Below, piece by piece: positions 60,006 through 63,209 of a stretch of 63,209 nt of DNA. Position 1 is the first letter of the stretch. Every line of letters starts with the position of its first letter. The stretch spans positions 1 to 63,209 of the forward strand of contig JANBPU010000093.1 of NCBI GenBank assembly GCA_027575805.1, written 5' to 3'. Below the pieces are notes generated by a model. That model made no database searches. It saw only the letters and a list, made by a program, of their open reading frames with translations, and had not been told where the DNA came from. A program made the translations under genes and the position numbers. This DNA comes from Mycoemilia scoparia. Its lineage: Eukaryota; Kickxellomycota; Kickxellomycetes; Kickxellales; Kickxellaceae.

Positions 60006-62553
60006 ATGACTCCATACGTAGAAGCTGGATCCACCGGTGCGAAGGGCAGGTCCTTGGGGATACAAGGCTCCGCGTATCGCCCCTCTTCGCGTGTCCAGAC
60101 CCCTCGCTCCCAGCAGTTCGAGCGCGAGGGCAAGTCCATATCGCTCGTTCCCTCCACAAAGCCAGATCCTGTCGCCGATATTTTGGAGAAGTTCGAGGCT
60201 TGCAAGCTGTATTTCTGGGGGATTGCTGGCGATGCTCTACCGCAATTGCAGGAGCAGCTTGTTGCTTACAATGGGATTAAGTAAGTTGCATGTTTCAATT
60301 TTGTTGTCAGTGCTCTCCTGATTGCCATGGCGAGATGCTAATTTGTTTACTGGTGTGTGCTTGTGCAGGCTCAATGTCTACCCCGGAAATACTGACGAGT
60401 ATTCCGGGGATGTCTTGTTTGAAACCCCCAGAGACAGTAAGTCTTTTTATACGCTCTGATGCCTATGCTTTGATCTTAATATCTGCCCGACCAATTGGGA
60501 CAACATACTGCTCTTGATTACCTCAGCAGCCAGCCCGATATGGAGCTTGAGCAAGGTACTAACGTGACTTTTTAAACAACCTTTTTAGCTGAAAAAGCCT
60601 TTGCCTGCCTCAACAATTTCCGATTCAAGGATACACAGTCAACCCTATATTTGTCTCCCCTCGGAGTTGAGCAGGCTGTCGCCGAGACATCCAACCTTAA
60701 GGTCAGAGTCAACCACATTCCCGAAAACGCCGATACATCGACCCTATACGACTTCCTGAGGGTTATTGGGCCTGTACATTCTTGCTATGTCGCAAAGGAC
60801 CACAACGGCAACAATAAGGACTACGCTGTCGGAAGCTATTTCAACCAAACCGACGTGGATTCAGCCGTTGAAAACCTCAACTTCTCCGAATACATTGGCT
60901 CTACAGTGTAAGTCTTGTGTATTATCCATTTGCGCTTATTTGTTTGCTGGCAACCAGCATAACAATTTTTGCATTCATGAACAGATTTGAACCTTTCATT
61001 TATGATGACACAACCCGCTCAATAGGTCCCTGCAGTCGTTTACTGACCGCCGCCCCAATACTTTAAGATCTGTCTCGTCATCCCTGCATTCATCCGCCAC
61101 ACCAGCAACCTCAAGCCCGCGCCTCAATGATTTCTCGCAGTTGAGCATTTCCACCCCAACAACGGAGAGCAGCGTCCCTGCAACCCCCTCAAGGCTGGGC
61201 GCAGAGACCCCACACCAGCGTAACCCCAGATCTTCAACTCCAGGAATCCCTGGTACACCCACACCTGGCCAGGGCCTTGGTGGCGTTATTGTCCCTGGAA
61301 AGCTTTTCATTACCAATCTACATCCCACTGTTTCACACTCAGAGCTGTTCCAGCTATTTAAGCCATTTGGGTTTATCCACACCGCCAGAGTCAGTGTTGA
61401 TGACAGCAATAAGAAATCTCGTGGCCACGGTATCGTCCAGTTTGGCAATCCCCACCATGCCATGAATGCACTCAACGGCTTGCAGGGCATTGAGCTCAAG
61501 GGTAGGAAAATAACCATATACCAGTATGAACATGTCAGCAAAGACGGGTCTACCCCCAGGCGCCCGCACACTTCGATGCAGAATGCCCACCAGCAGGATC
61601 CTGACTTGCTGCCTCGCCCCCAAAGTGGGCTTTCTAAGGTTGATGTCAGCCCTAGTGTTGCCCGCAACTCGCTAGTAACTCCAGTCCCACCCTCTCCAAG
61701 CGTGGGCCGTGCGCCTTCAAGATTCAGCATTGCTGAGCCTCCTGCCACGCCAACTTCCGATCCCCTTTTGGATTCCATGATGCTGGAAAATCTCAGCATT
61801 GCTGCCCGCAGCGAGGTGTTGACCCAGAAGCTCATTGCTCAAGTTAGCACCAACCCTTCTTTGGATATTGAGGGTGCACCCGAGATCATAGCCACGCTGG
61901 TCAAGTGCGAAGTCGGCGATGTTATCCGGATGATTAATGACAGCTCATTCCTTGAAAGCCAGTGGATCAGCGCAAGAGAGTACAACCGCCATTCCCCACC
62001 AAGTGCTTTGCAAACCCAGTCTGTCCGCGAAGCCATTCACAGATGCGACTCAAAGGGGATGTCTGAGTCATTATCTCTCTCAAGCCAGCAATCAAATCAA
62101 TTCAATAATGGCTCGCACAGAAGATACTCGGGACAGTCTGCAGTCAATACCAGAGTTGACTCCCCATCCTATGGTGGGTCTCCAATAAAGCTGTCCTCAA
62201 GTGTGAAGAGCGCAAGTATTGTTACCTCCTCTCCTCTAAAGCTTGCTGCAACATCCACCATGACCCCGCCAAACTCTGCCATCCCAGTCTCGACCACTGG
62301 GGGTGGAGATCCAGAAACTGAAGAGTTTATAGAGCTTCTCATGTCCAAGCCCGAGGTTGAGAGAAAGCAGAAGCTTGGATCCAAGCTATTCCCACTTATC
62401 AAGGGCCTTGGGTTCAAGGACTGTACCAAGCTCACTGTCTGGATCCTCGACAACATGTTTAATGATATCCACAATCTAGCCTATTCCATGAACGATCCCA
62501 TACGCCTCCAAAACATCGCAAAGGAAGCTGAGAAAGCTCTTTCTTCAAAGTAA
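60006..62553 (+). CDS. RNA-binding protein with three RRMs and C-terminal MLLE domains (Rrm4-like architecture)
   Basis: The domain order resembles Ustilago Rrm4, which carries mRNAs on moving endosomes. Four exons (60006-60280, 60369-60436, 60589-60907, 61026-62553) join in frame to give 729 residues. RRM1 is at about 67-140 (KLYFWGIAG, then FACLNNFRFKDT), RRM2 at about 150-220 (NLKVRVNHIPENADTSTLYD), a Pro/Thr/Ser-rich linker follows, and RRM3 is at about 312-388 (KLFITNLHPTVSHSELFQLF, RGHGIVQFGN). A weak MLLE-like segment is near 484-540 (LTQKLIAQV, then DVIRMINDSSFLESQW). A clearer one ends the protein (KQKLGSKLFPLIKGLGF, KLTVWILDNM). RRM1 lacks usual aromatic RNP1 residues. PABP is unlikely because it has four RRMs. 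The last intron's acceptor at 61025 was chosen because it restores frame. Confidence 0.85.
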
Positions 62554-63209
62554 ATAATATTCATGAACGAATGAATGAAAAGCACGAATATATATACACA
62601 CACATACACACACATATTCTCTCCCGAACCATACCATGCTCTCTATATTTATCACCGCTGCTCTCTGGGATCGAGGTGCTTATGCCTTTAATCTATTTAT
62701 CTGGTCTTTTCTTGATTTTCTTTTTCCAAAAATTTTCAAACATATATGTCCCATTTTATTTTTATTACTACTACTATCCTATGAATTAAAAAAGAAATAT
62801 GCTTTTATCCCTCTATCAACAGAAAACACTCAAAGGATATACACAGCATCTTTATGGATCTTGAAGGGAAATGAATGTAAGCAAGCTAGCTAGCAACTTT
62901 ACAGATACCAAGGAGAGGGGTATTTTGTAAGGGATAGGATGTGATAGACACTAATTACTTCAAGTATTCCAACAAAATACTTATTAGCTATAAACATTGC
63001 TATTAACACAGCCTGCCCCTTTTGTTAGCTACATACAAAACCACCATTCAGTTGACCCATCATCCAGGGATGATTAAGCATTTTATTACTCCTAAGGAGG
63101 TAGCCATTTACCACATACACCAAAGAATCATTTGTATAATAATTTTTGAAGGGTGACTTTTGGTGGCCATCGATTTTAAGGGCAATCCCAGCCAAATGAG
63201 TGATCACAG
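62554..63209. other. 3' flank and window end
   Basis: AT-rich sequence with short CA runs (62598-62614) and a MITE-like copy reaching the window end. No gene seen. Confidence 0.5.
63135..63209. mobile_element. MITE-like element, copy 12 (family A), cut by window edge
   Basis: TATAATAATTTTTGAAGGGT at the left, then GACTTTTGGTGGCC and AGGGCAATCCCAGCCAAATG. The right arm lies beyond the window. Confidence 0.85.

Overview
This is nuclear DNA of a fungus. The genes are closely packed, many are split by short (about 60-180 nt) GT-AG introns, and several are fungal in character: a Pmk1/Fus3/Kss1-type MAP kinase, a Cbk1-type NDR kinase with its SPS-like activation loop, Pho84-type phosphate symporter, UreD, a fungal perilipin and uracil phosphoribosyltransferase. 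A high intron density together with animal-like retained genes (LARP7-type La protein, FHIT, both SEC24 classes, Nup50, UBXN1) suggests an early-diverging (zygomycete-grade) lineage rather than a budding yeast; the exact lineage cannot be fixed from the sequence alone.

Layout. 1-17 kb: 5' part of CCT4, GYP1 (TBC RabGAP), UBXN1-like, FHIT-like, NUP50-like, an AAAP amino-acid transporter, a 2.3 kb repeat-rich gap, an SDR and the CBK1 kinase. 18-34 kb: SEC24, UreD, an NAD-dependent epimerase-like protein, LARP7/Pof8-like, UTP6, a membrane-anchored EEP-fold protein and a homocysteine methyltransferase-domain gene. 34-47 kb: MAP kinase, UTP15, mitochondrial uL23, dynein LC8, perilipin, PHO84-like. 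47-63 kb: a second SEC24 (SEC24C/D or Sfb3 class), condensin kleisin BRN1, FUR1, an unknown LRR protein and a 3xRRM + MLLE protein with Rrm4-like architecture. Gene models were built by hand: every multi-exon model listed joins in frame through canonical (or GC-AG) splice sites, except the first exon of the homocysteine methyltransferase, which is uncertain.

Functional links visible here: two SSU-processome subunits (UTP6, UTP15), each sharing a short divergent promoter (with the LARP7-like gene and uL23m); two COPII cargo adaptors; two signalling kinases of fungal morphogenesis; and several trafficking or RNA-transport proteins. They do not form one pathway or operon.

The most notable non-genic content is a MITE-like family of about 90-125 bp with terminal inverted repeats, in twelve copies here, several lying directly at gene 3' ends and one inside an intron, and a second, unrelated foldback repeat, a relative of which lies in an unusually long intron of FUR1. 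Other points of interest are a 5-nt micro-exon in the FHIT gene, a first coding exon in FUR1 that is only the ATG, and two GC-AG introns.
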